From NCBI RefSeq assembly GCF_013426895.1, contig NZ_AP023176.1, positions 1,674,001 to 1,738,000 on the forward strand: a stretch of DNA of 64,000 bases, given 5' to 3'. Within the stretch, counting starts at the first letter, position 1, and the number at the start of each line of letters is the position of its first letter. This document shows, piece by piece, positions 55,419 to 62,840 of this stretch. The notes below the pieces were generated by a model. It was given only the letters and a program-made list of their open reading frames with translations. It was not told the origin of the DNA and did no database searches. The position numbers and the translations under genes were made by a program. This stretch comes from Paraburkholderia largidicola. GTDB taxonomy: Bacteria; Pseudomonadota; Gammaproteobacteria; Burkholderiales; Burkholderiaceae.

Positions 55419-55763
55419 ATGAAAGTCCAGCAGATCAAACAAAGCATTGCATTGCAGGGGCTGGAAGACTGGGGCACGGCCGGTCTTCCAGACACGCCGC
55501 AGATCCAGGTATCGGGCGTGCAGAAGGTGATTCGCGGCAGTGAGACCGTCGATACGGGCATCTTCGAATGCACGCCCGGCACGTATCGGCGCTCGGTCAA
55601 GCAGGCCGAAGTGATGCACTTCCTCAGCGGCCGCGGCCGCTTCACGCCCGATGGCGAAGACACGGTTCACTTCACGGGTGGCGACACGCTGTTCTTCGAA
55701 GCTCACACGGAAGGCACATGGGAAGTCGAAGAGACGATGCGCAAGGTCTACGTGATCTTCTGA
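55419..55763 (+). CDS. Cupin-domain protein (DUF861 type)
   Basis: Small cupin of 114 residues, with GIFECTPGTYRRSVKQAEVM and FLSGRGRFTPDGEDTVHF as the two cupin motifs. It is of the type often found near polyamine and ethanolamine genes (EutQ/DUF861-like). Metal ligands are incomplete: motif 1 lacks the usual double His. It lies 40 bp after the zinc hydrolase gene on the same strand, so it belongs to the operon. Confidence 0.8.
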   Translation: MKVQQIKQSIALQGLEDWGTAGLPDTPQIQVSGVQKVIRGSETVDTGIFECTPGTYRRSVKQAEVMHFLSGRGRFTPDGEDTVHFTGGDTLFFEAHTEGTWEVEETMRKVYVIF

Positions 55764-55840
55764 CGGCAGGCGATCGGTGCGAGCCCTGGTGACGTGCACA
55801 TCAAGCGTCTGACATAACACTACGTCATGGGGACTCCAAC

Positions 55841-55866
55841 AATTCCGGCGTTGCTCCGCCGAAATT
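55841..55866. terminator. Possible terminator or operator before the binding-protein gene
   Basis: AATTCCGGCG/CGCCGAAATT arms (nine of ten paired, 6-base loop) lie 78 bp after the cupin stop and 114 bp before the binding-protein start. No T-run follows, so it may equally be an operator. Confidence 0.35.
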
Positions 55867-55980
55867 GACTCACTATATTTTCAATCAATCCCGCGTTGTT
55901 CTGCTTCCTGCGCCACGCAGGAAGCGCGACAGCACGACCTGGAAGATGTCTTTCGCTTCAACCGTGTCGAGGAAAAAGTC

Positions 55981-57024
55981 GTGATCAATAAAACGAAGTT
56001 GCGCCCATTAGTTATGACGCTCGCGTTGAGCATCGCGGGTATGGCGCCCGCGTTCGCGGCGGGGAAAATCACGTTCGTCTCACAAGGCGGCACGTATCAG
56101 GAAGCCCAGACCAAGGCGATCCTCGATCCCGCCGCGAAGCAGCTGGGCATCACGATCAACCAGGACAGCATTCCCGACGCCTGGCCGCAGATCAAGGCAC
56201 AAGGCGCGACGGGCAAGCCGATCTGGGACGTGGTCGATACGCCGACTTCGAACTGTCTGCGCGGCGGCCGCGAAGGTCTGCTGGAAAAGCTGGACTTCTC
56301 GAAGATCCCGAACGCGGCAGCTGTGCCGGAAAAATATCGCACGCCGTATTCGGTTGCGTACGAGTTCTATTCGACGGTAATCGGCTACAACAAGAAGAAC
56401 CTCAAGAAGGTGCCGCAAAGCTGGAAAGACTTCTGGGACGTGAAGAACTTCCCGGGCACGCGCGCGCTGCGCAACGATCCGCAGACGGTGCTCGAAGCGG
56501 CGCTGCTGGCAGACGGCGTGCCGCGCGACAAGCTCTATCCGCTGGATGTGGATCGCGCGTTCAGGAAGCTGCAGCAGATCAAGCCCGACATTACCGTGTG
56601 GTGGACGTCGGGCGGCCAGTCGGCGCAATTGCTGCACGACGGCGAAGTGGACATGACGATGATCTGGAACGGCCGCGCCAGCGCCGTGAAGAAGGATGAT
56701 CCCGATGTCGACTTCACGTTCAACGACGGCATTCTGCAGAACACGCAGTTGTGCGTGCTGAAGAATGCACCGAACCTGCCCGACGCGATCAAATTCGTCA
56801 ACGCTGCGTTGTCGCCGGATTTGCAGGCCAATCTGCCGCTCTATATCGACTACGGTCCGGGCAACCCCGCGGCGTTCAAGACGGGCAAGATCACTGCGAA
56901 GCGCGCGAGCGAGTTGCCGAGTTCGCCGGATAACGCGTCGAAGCAGGCGCTGATGTCAGAAGAATGGTGGGCCTCCGATGCCGGCATTCAGGCCAAGGCG
57001 CGCTGGCTGAAGTTCATGCAATAA
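55981..57024 (+). CDS. Polyamine-type ABC transporter binding protein (PotD-like)
   Basis: Periplasmic binding protein of 347 residues, starting at a GTG with GAGGAAAAAGTC upstream. The signal peptide ends near PAFAAG. The mature part begins KITFVSQGGTYQEAQTKAIL, as in spermidine/putrescine and opine-type SBP_bac family 8 proteins, and later has WTSGGQSAQLLHDGEVDMTM. No ATPase or permease gene accompanies it on this strand; the PotB/PotC-like permeases are on the opposite strand about 4 kb away and are its likely partners. Confidence 0.88.
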   Translation: MINKTKLRPLVMTLALSIAGMAPAFAAGKITFVSQGGTYQEAQTKAILDPAAKQLGITINQDSIPDAWPQIKAQGATGKPIWDVVDTPTSNCLRGGREGLLEKLDFSKIPNAAAVPEKYRTPYSVAYEFYSTVIGYNKKNLKKVPQSWKDFWDVKNFPGTRALRNDPQTVLEAALLADGVPRDKLYPLDVDRAFRKLQQIKPDITVWWTSGGQSAQLLHDGEVDMTMIWNGRASAVKKDDPDVDFTFNDGILQNTQLCVLKNAPNLPDAIKFVNAALSPDLQANLPLYIDYGPGNPAAFKTGKITAKRASELPSSPDNASKQALMSEEWWASDAGIQAKARWLKFMQ

Positions 57025-57047
57025 CGTTAGTCGCGCATGGCCATCAG

Positions 57048-57083
57048 ACGCCCGCAGGAACGTCGTTCGTTGCGGGCGTTTTT
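57048..57083 (+). terminator. Rho-independent terminator after the binding-protein gene
   Basis: Stem ACGCCCGCA/TGCGGGCGT, 9 bp, with a 14-base loop, followed by TTTTT. It lies about 24 bp after the PotD-like stop. Confidence 0.85.
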
Positions 57084-57136
57084 CATTTGATCGCTTTTCA
57101 CGCATTGCCGGCGACACACGCCGCACAACACTCGAC

Positions 57137-58822
57137 GTGATCGACTATCTGATTCTGGGCGGCGGCTCGGCAGGCTGCGTGCTGGCTGCGCGACTGTCCG
57201 AAGATGCGGGCAAGACCGTATGTCTGATCGAAGCGGGCCGCGATATCTCGCAGGCGACCATGCCCGCTGCGATCCGCAGCCGCTATCCTGGCCGCGCCTA
57301 TCTCGACACCAGCAACATCTGGCAGCAACTGAAAGCGCGCATGAGCGCGCCAGCGGCGCTACGCCGCTATGAACAGGCGAAGCTGCTGGGCGGCGGCTCG
57401 GCGATCAATGCGCTGATGGCCAACCGCGGCGCGCCCGCCGATTACGATGAGTGGGAAGCGCTCGGCGCGCGTGGCTGGAACTGGCAGGCATGCCTGCCCT
57501 ACTTTCGCAAGCTCGAATCCGATTGCGATTTCAGCGGTGAATTGCACGGTGCGAATGGACCTGTGCGTATTCAACGCACGCGCTGGCCGCGCATCTCGCC
57601 ATTCGTGCAAGCCGTGCTCGGCACGTTGCAACAGCGTGGACATGTGCTGCACGACGATCAGAACGGGCCGTGGGAAGACGGCACGTTCGTCGGCTCGATT
57701 GCTGTGAGCGAGACCGGCGAGCGCATTCCGACTTCCGTCTGTTACCTCGACGATACCGTGCGCGCGCGCAAGAACCTGTCGATACGTACGGGCCTTGTCG
57801 TCGACCGGATCTTGTTCGACGGGCAGCGCGCGATAGGTGCGCGGGTCTTGCGAGCGGACGGCACACATGAGGATCTAAACGCAGCCCGCGTGATCGTAAG
57901 CGCGGGCGCGATTCATAGTCCGGCGCTGCTGCTCAGAAGCGGCATCGGTCCCGCCAGCGATCTCACTGCGCTCGGCATCGAGGTGCGCGCGGACCGCGCG
58001 GGCGTGGGACGCAATCTGATGGAGCATCCGTCGATTGCCGTGTCGGCGTTTCTGCCGCGCGCGGCGCGCACGCCGTTTCCCGACGAGCATCACGAACAGG
58101 CGATCGTGCGCTTTTCTTCCGGCGTGCCCGATACGGTGCCCGGCGACATGCACGGGGCGATCCTGTCGCGCTCGGGCTGGCATTCGGTCGGTTATCGGCT
58201 GGGGACGATCTTCTTCTGGGTCAACAAGTCGTATTCGCGCGGGTCTTTGAAGCTCGCGTCCGCGAATCCGTTCGATGAGCCGCTGGTCGACTTCGCGATG
58301 CTATCGGACCCGCGCGATCTCGAACGGTTGAAGCTCGCGTTGCGTTTTGGCGCGCAGACGCTGGCGGCGCCTTCGATGGCCGCGCATCGCGATGCGATTT
58401 TTCCGTCGAGCTATTCGCCGCGCGTCGCGGCTGTGGCCGTGCCGGGCGTGTGGAATGCGTTTCAGCGTGGAGCGTTGAGCGCGCTGCTCGATATCGCCGG
58501 GCCGTTGCGTGGGCCGCTGATCCGGCGTGTGGTGACGCAGGGTGTTTCGATCGATGAGCTATTGGCCGATGACGCGGCGATGACAGAGTTCGTCAGGCGG
58601 TCGGTTGGCGGCACCTGGCATCCGTCGGGGACATGCCGGATGGGTGCGCCCGACGATCCGCTGGCCGTGACCGACGCGGACGGCGCGGTGTATGGCGTGG
58701 AAGGACTGCATGTGTGCGATGCGTCGCTGATGCCGTCTATCCCGTGCGCGAACACGAATGTGCCGACGATCATGTTGGCGGAGAGGGTGGCGGGGATGAT
58801 AAAAGCGTCCGGAGGAGTCTGA
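57137..58822 (+). CDS. GMC-family FAD oxidoreductase (choline dehydrogenase-like)
   Basis: Flavoprotein of 561 residues from a GTG with no strong ribosome site. The N-terminal FAD motif is LGGGSAGCVLAARLSE, and the GMC signature 1 region is KLLGGGSAINALMANRG. The C-terminal active-site region has GTWHPSGTCRMG with the catalytic His, followed by a second His/Asn region around NTNVPTIMLAER. It oxidises an alcohol or amino alcohol, so choline- or aminoalcohol-type substrates fit the amine context, but any alcohol is possible. Confidence 0.88.
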   Translation: MIDYLILGGGSAGCVLAARLSEDAGKTVCLIEAGRDISQATMPAAIRSRYPGRAYLDTSNIWQQLKARMSAPAALRRYEQAKLLGGGSAINALMANRGAPADYDEWEALGARGWNWQACLPYFRKLESDCDFSGELHGANGPVRIQRTRWPRISPFVQAVLGTLQQRGHVLHDDQNGPWEDGTFVGSIAVSETGERIPTSVCYLDDTVRARKNLSIRTGLVVDRILFDGQRAIGARVLRADGTHEDLNAARVIVSAGAIHSPALLLRSGIGPASDLTALGIEVRADRAGVGRNLMEHPSIAVSAFLPRAARTPFPDEHHEQAIVRFSSGVPDTVPGDMHGAILSRSGWHSVGYRLGTIFFWVNKSYSRGSLKLASANPFDEPLVDFAMLSDPRDLERLKLALRFGAQTLAAPSMAAHRDAIFPSSYSPRVAAVAVPGVWNAFQRGALSALLDIAGPLRGPLIRRVVTQGVSIDELLADDAAMTEFVRRSVGGTWHPSGTCRMGAPDDPLAVTDADGAVYGVEGLHVCDASLMPSIPCANTNVPTIMLAERVAGMIKASGGV

Positions 58823-58858
58823 ACCGGTCCTATACCCCGGTTTGCCTCTGAGAAAAAA

Positions 58859-58876
58859 TACAACAATTTTGTTGCA
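58859..58876. promoter_or_regulatory. hicAB operator 1
   Basis: TACAACAATTTTGTTGCA, an 18-bp near-perfect palindrome (one mismatch), 67 bp before hicA. It sits in an A+T-rich stretch unlike the surrounding DNA. Confidence 0.6.
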
Positions 58877-58892
58877 TATCTCCACTTATAAA

Positions 58893-58910
58893 TACAACAT
58901 TTATGTTGTA
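58893..58910. promoter_or_regulatory. hicAB operator 2
   Basis: TACAACATTTATGTTGTA, an 18-bp perfect palindrome, 33 bp before hicA. Its centre is 34 bp from that of operator 1, about three helical turns. HicB antitoxins with a C-terminal HTH autoregulate through such palindromes, so these are the expected sites. Confidence 0.65.
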
Positions 58911-58942
58911 AATTTCCCCATTCCTAACCACATGGGGAGAAC

Positions 58943-59127
58943 ATGAAATACAGCGAGTTCAGGAAGTGGCTGAAGCAGCAAGGCGCGACGTTCGAAAAGC
59001 ACCGAAGCGGCTCAAGTCACTACCGGGTGACGCTCGATGGCAGGACCACCATCTTCCCCGATCACGGTGCGAAGGAATGGGTAAAGGACTGCTGGAAGCC
59101 ATCAGGAAGCAACTCGGTATCAGGTGA
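58943..59127 (+). pseudogene. hicA: hicA toxin gene with a single-base frameshift
   Basis: The frame starts MKYSEFRKWLKQQGATFEKH and carries catalytic His26 in GSSHYRV, as in HicA mRNA interferases. After FPDHGAKE (about 59075) the conserved C-terminus continues in another frame: one extra base restores KGLLEAIRKQLGIR and a stop at 59125-59127, giving the normal 61 residues. As written, the frame runs on to 59182 with an unrelated tail. The toxin is probably inactive, unless this is a sequencing error in GAAGGAATGGG. Confidence 0.8.
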
Positions 59128-59185
59128 AGCAGAGAGCCCCACGCGGGCTCTCTCACTCGCGTATCACGTCCATGTTCTTTGAAGA

Positions 59186-59626
59186 ATGGCAAACCACGAC
59201 ACACGTATGCTCAGCTACCCGATCAGCCTGACACCCGACGACAACGGCACGCTGCTCGTCACGTTTCCGGATGTTCCGGAAGCCATCACCGTCGGTGACG
59301 ACGAAGAGGACGCGAAAGTACAAGCGCTGGATGCGCTGGAGGCCGCGTTCGAAATCTACTTCGCGGAGAAGCGCAGCATCCCGATGCCTTCGAAGGCCAA
59401 ACGCGGGCAACCCGTCGTCACGTTGCCGGCACTCGTCACCGCAAAGGTGCTGCTCGCGGATGAAATGCTCCGCCAGAACGTGCGAAAGGCTGAACTCGCC
59501 CGGCGGCTCAGCGTCAATCAGGTGCAGGTCGATCGACTTCTGAACTTCGGCCATTCATCGAAGATCGAGATGGTCGAATCGGCGTTTGCGGTATTGGGCA
59601 AGCGTCTCGATGTTCGGGCGGTGTAA
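59186..59626 (+). CDS. hicB: HicB antitoxin
   Basis: Antitoxin of 146 residues (or 139 from the ATG at 59207, where HicB homology starts MLSYPISLTPDDNGTLLVTF). The N-terminal partial RNase-H-like HicB domain is followed by a C-terminal HTH (about 95-140, VRKAELARRLSVNQVQVDRL) that binds the operators upstream of hicA. It starts 58 bp after the expected hicA stop. It appears intact, so antitoxin and repressor functions could remain although the toxin is broken. Confidence 0.88.
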   Translation: MANHDTRMLSYPISLTPDDNGTLLVTFPDVPEAITVGDDEEDAKVQALDALEAAFEIYFAEKRSIPMPSKAKRGQPVVTLPALVTAKVLLADEMLRQNVRKAELARRLSVNQVQVDRLLNFGHSSKIEMVESAFAVLGKRLDVRAV

Positions 59627-59686
59627 TACGCGCCGCCATTCCCGGGATGGAAGCTCCCGCGTCAATGGAGCCTTCCATTCCGTCTC

Positions 59687-61114
59687 TCACTCCCCAAACC
59701 CCACCACCCCCTTCACCTCCAGAAACGCCTCCAGCCCCCACTCGCCATACTCGCGCCCGTTCCCCGACTGCTTGTACCCGCCGAACGGCGACCCCGCATC
59801 CCACGCCGGATAGTTCAGATACACGCTGCCCGCGCGCATCCTGAACCCGACTCGCCGCGCCCGCTCGATATCCGCCGACTGCACATATGCCGCCAATCCA
59901 AACGGCGTGTCGTTGGCGATCGCAATCGCGTCTTCTTCATCGCGATACGGCATGATCGCCAGCACGGGGCCGAATATCTCGTCGCGAGCAATCGTCATCG
60001 ACGGATCGACGTTCGCGAACACGGTCGGCTTCACGTAATAGCCGCGCGTCAATCCATCGGGACGCCCAACGCCGCCCGCCACCAGTTGCGCGCCTTCGTC
60101 GATACCGATTGCGATCAGCCGCTGCACGCGCCCGAACTGCACGTCGCTGACCACCGGGCCCATCGTCGTATCCGCGGCGTCGGCCGGGCCGACCCGATGC
60201 GCCTCCGCCGCGCGCCGCGCGATCTCGACCACTTCGTCGTGGCGTGACGCGGGCACGAGCATGCGCGTCGGCGCATTGCACGACTGGCCGCTATTGCCGA
60301 AGCACGAATTGACGCCGGCTGTCACGGCCGTTTCGAAATCGGCGTCGTCGAGCAGGATGTTCGCCGACTTGCCGCCCAGTTCCTGGTGCACGCGCTTGAC
60401 AGTCGGCGCAGCGAGCTTCGCGATCTCGATGCCCGCGCGCGTCGAACCCGTGAACGACACCATGTCGACATCGGGATGGGCGCACAGCGCGGCGCCCACC
60501 GTCGGCCCGTCGCCGTTGACCAGGTTGAACACGCCAGCGGGCACGCCAGCGGCATCGATGATCTCGGCGAACAGCACCGCATTGAGCGGCGAGACCTCGC
60601 TGGGCTTCAACACCATCGTGCAGCCCGCCGCGATCGCCGGCGCGACCTTGCAGACGATCTGGTTGATCGGCCAGTTCCACGGCGTAATCAACGCGACGAC
60701 GCCAACGGGCTCGTGATTGATCAGCGTCGTGCCCTTCTTGCGCTGCCATTCGAAGGTCTCGCACGTGCGCAGCACTTCTTCCAGATGCCGCTTGCCAAGA
60801 CCCGCCTGCCACGCATGCGAGAGCTTCGCGGGCGCGCCGATTTCGCGCATGATCGTCTCGGCCATCTCGTCATAACGTTCGAGATACGCATCGAGAATGC
60901 GCCGGATCAACGCGACGCGCTCCTCTGGCTGTGTCTTTGAAAACGACGCAAAAGCACGCTTCGCCGCCGCGACGGCGCGCTCGACATCCTGCGCATTGCC
61001 GAGCGCCACGTCAGCGAACGGTTCTTCGGTGCAGGGATCGATGACAGGCAGACGCGCGTTGCTGGACGGCTCGACCCAAGCGCCGTCGATATAGAACTTC
61101 AGTGAATTGGACAT
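59687..61114 (-). CDS. NAD-dependent aldehyde dehydrogenase
   Basis: Aldehyde dehydrogenase of 475 residues from the ATG at 61114 (MSNSLKFYIDGAWVEPSS). Catalytic Cys279 lies in GNSGQSCNAPTRM and the general base Glu245 in QELGGKSANI. It resembles betaine-aldehyde/aminoaldehyde dehydrogenases (PuuC-like role). It is downstream of two PotB/PotC-type permease genes and an FAD oxidase on the same strand, so it probably oxidises the aldehyde that the oxidase releases. Confidence 0.88.
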   Translation of the reverse strand: MSNSLKFYIDGAWVEPSSNARLPVIDPCTEEPFADVALGNAQDVERAVAAAKRAFASFSKTQPEERVALIRRILDAYLERYDEMAETIMREIGAPAKLSHAWQAGLGKRHLEEVLRTCETFEWQRKKGTTLINHEPVGVVALITPWNWPINQIVCKVAPAIAAGCTMVLKPSEVSPLNAVLFAEIIDAAGVPAGVFNLVNGDGPTVGAALCAHPDVDMVSFTGSTRAGIEIAKLAAPTVKRVHQELGGKSANILLDDADFETAVTAGVNSCFGNSGQSCNAPTRMLVPASRHDEVVEIARRAAEAHRVGPADAADTTMGPVVSDVQFGRVQRLIAIGIDEGAQLVAGGVGRPDGLTRGYYVKPTVFANVDPSMTIARDEIFGPVLAIMPYRDEEDAIAIANDTPFGLAAYVQSADIERARRVGFRMRAGSVYLNYPAWDAGSPFGGYKQSGNGREYGEWGLEAFLEVKGVVGFGE

Positions 61115-61134
61115 CCGGTTTCCGTAGAAAGAAA

Positions 61135-61932
61135 TCAGGCCCGCGCGACGGTCGACGAACGGCGACTCACGACGACGATCATCACGAGGCACAGCGTCAG
61201 CGCCGTCAGCATCGTGCTGATCGCGGCGATGGTCGGATCGATTTCGTCGCGCAACGTGACGAACATGCGCCGCGTCAGCGTCTGGTTCGAGCCGCCCGAA
61301 ATGAACAGCGCGACGACCGTTTCATCGAGCGCCTGAATGAACACGAACACCGCGCCGGAGATCACGCTCGCCTTGATCTGCGGCAGCGTCACCGTCATGA
61401 AGCTGCGAAAGCGGTTCATGCCGAGGCTGCGCGCGACCATTTCCTGCGTGCGATCGAAAGTCCGCAAATCAGCGCCCACCGAGATCAGCACATACGGCAA
61501 GCCAAGCATCGTATCGGCGACGATCAACCCGGTGAGCGTGTTCACATACCCGGCCTGTGTGAACACGAAGAACACGCCCACCGCGACGATGATGATGGGG
61601 ACCATCAACGGCAGCATCAGCAGCGTGCGCAGATAGCGCATCGACCAGTGCGAGCCATGCTGGATACCATACGCAGCCGCAATGCCGAGCGGCGTGGCGA
61701 TCAGCGCGGCGCACACGGAGGCCGTCAGCGTCACGCGTGCCGCGTCGATCCACGCGGGGTTGTCGAAGAACGAGTGATACCAGCGCAGCGAATACGCCGG
61801 CGGCGGAAACGTCATGAAGCGCGTATCGGAGAACGACAGCGGCACGACGATTACCACGGGCAGCATCAGAAACACGAGGATCAGCACGACGCCCGCACCG
61901 AGCGTCAGCCTTCCGAATGAGAGCTTGTTCAT
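61135..61932 (-). CDS. ABC transporter permease (PotC-like)
   Basis: Inner-membrane permease of 265 residues from the ATG at 61932, which overlaps the previous gene's stop by 4 bp. About six helices. The EAA-type loop is MVARSLGMNRFRSFMTVTLP and the segment LPLMVPIIIVAVGVFFVF is typical of PotC partners. Import is expected to need the PotD-like protein encoded on the other strand and an ATPase not in this window. Confidence 0.9.
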   Translation of the reverse strand: MNKLSFGRLTLGAGVVLILVFLMLPVVIVVPLSFSDTRFMTFPPPAYSLRWYHSFFDNPAWIDAARVTLTASVCAALIATPLGIAAAYGIQHGSHWSMRYLRTLLMLPLMVPIIIVAVGVFFVFTQAGYVNTLTGLIVADTMLGLPYVLISVGADLRTFDRTQEMVARSLGMNRFRSFMTVTLPQIKASVISGAVFVFIQALDETVVALFISGGSNQTLTRRMFVTLRDEIDPTIAAISTMLTALTLCLVMIVVVSRRSSTVARA

Positions 61933-62840
61933 TTTGCGCCCAGGGTCTTTTCGAGTGGAATCACGCGGCTCGCCGCATAGAAGATCGCGAACACGCAGAC
62001 CAGCAACACGACGCTCACCGCACTCGCCGCGCCCCAACTGTTGTAGATCTCGACATTGCGGCTCACGACCATCGACACCATGATCGACTTGCCGCCGCCC
62101 ATCAGCTCAGGCGTGATGTAAAAACCGAGGCACAGCACGAACACGAGCGTCACGCCCGCGACGACGCCGCTCATCGATAGCGGCAGGAACACGCGCCAGA
62201 ACACATGCAACGGCGAGCCGCCAAGACTCGCGCCCGCTTGCGACAGGTTGCCGGGAATCTTCTGCATCGCGGAGTACAACGGCAGCACCATGAACGGCAA
62301 CAGGATGTGCACCATCGCGACGATCGTGCCGAACTGGTTGTACGAAAGCTGCAACGGCCGGTCGATCAAACCCATCGACAGCAGCGCCTTGTTCACGAGC
62401 CCCGTGCGTTGCAGCAGCACGAGCCATGCGTACGTGCGCACGAGCACACTGGTCCAGAACGGCAGAATCACCATGCCGAGTATCAGCGCGCTCCATTTCG
62501 GCGGCACGGATGCGGCGAAATACGCCACGGGATAACCGAGCAGCAGCGTAATGCCTGTCACGATGATGCTCAGCTTGAACGTCATCAGAAACGTGTCGAG
62601 ATACGTGCCCGTAAAAACGCGCCGATAGTTGACGAGGGTGAACGCGCCGTCGTGATAGATCGACTGCCACGAAAGCCACGCCAGCGGCACCACCAGCAAC
62701 ACCACGACGACGAGCAGCGCGGGCGCCATCAGCAGCAGCATCGCGCGGTCTTCGCGCTGCTGGTGACGTACCGACGGATCGATCGTAGTGGCCTGCATCA
62801 CAGTCTGTTCCTGGAAAACGTGTTTGGCTGTCGTCATCAT
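61929..62840 (-). CDS. ABC transporter permease (PotB-like)
   Basis: Permease of 303 residues from the first of two consecutive ATGs (62840), which overlaps the oxidase stop by 4 bp; an ATG 14 codons later (MQATTIDP) is also possible. It has a cytosolic N-terminus of about 35 residues and six helices; the EAA loop is SQAGASLGGSPLHVFWRVFL. It pairs with the PotC-like protein. The run oxidase-PotB-PotC-aldehyde dehydrogenase is translationally coupled at two junctions. Confidence 0.9.
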   Translation of the reverse strand: MMTTAKHVFQEQTVMQATTIDPSVRHQQREDRAMLLLMAPALLVVVVLLVVPLAWLSWQSIYHDGAFTLVNYRRVFTGTYLDTFLMTFKLSIIVTGITLLLGYPVAYFAASVPPKWSALILGMVILPFWTSVLVRTYAWLVLLQRTGLVNKALLSMGLIDRPLQLSYNQFGTIVAMVHILLPFMVLPLYSAMQKIPGNLSQAGASLGGSPLHVFWRVFLPLSMSGVVAGVTLVFVLCLGFYITPELMGGGKSIMVSMVVSRNVEIYNSWGAASAVSVVLLVCVFAIFYAASRVIPLEKTLGAK

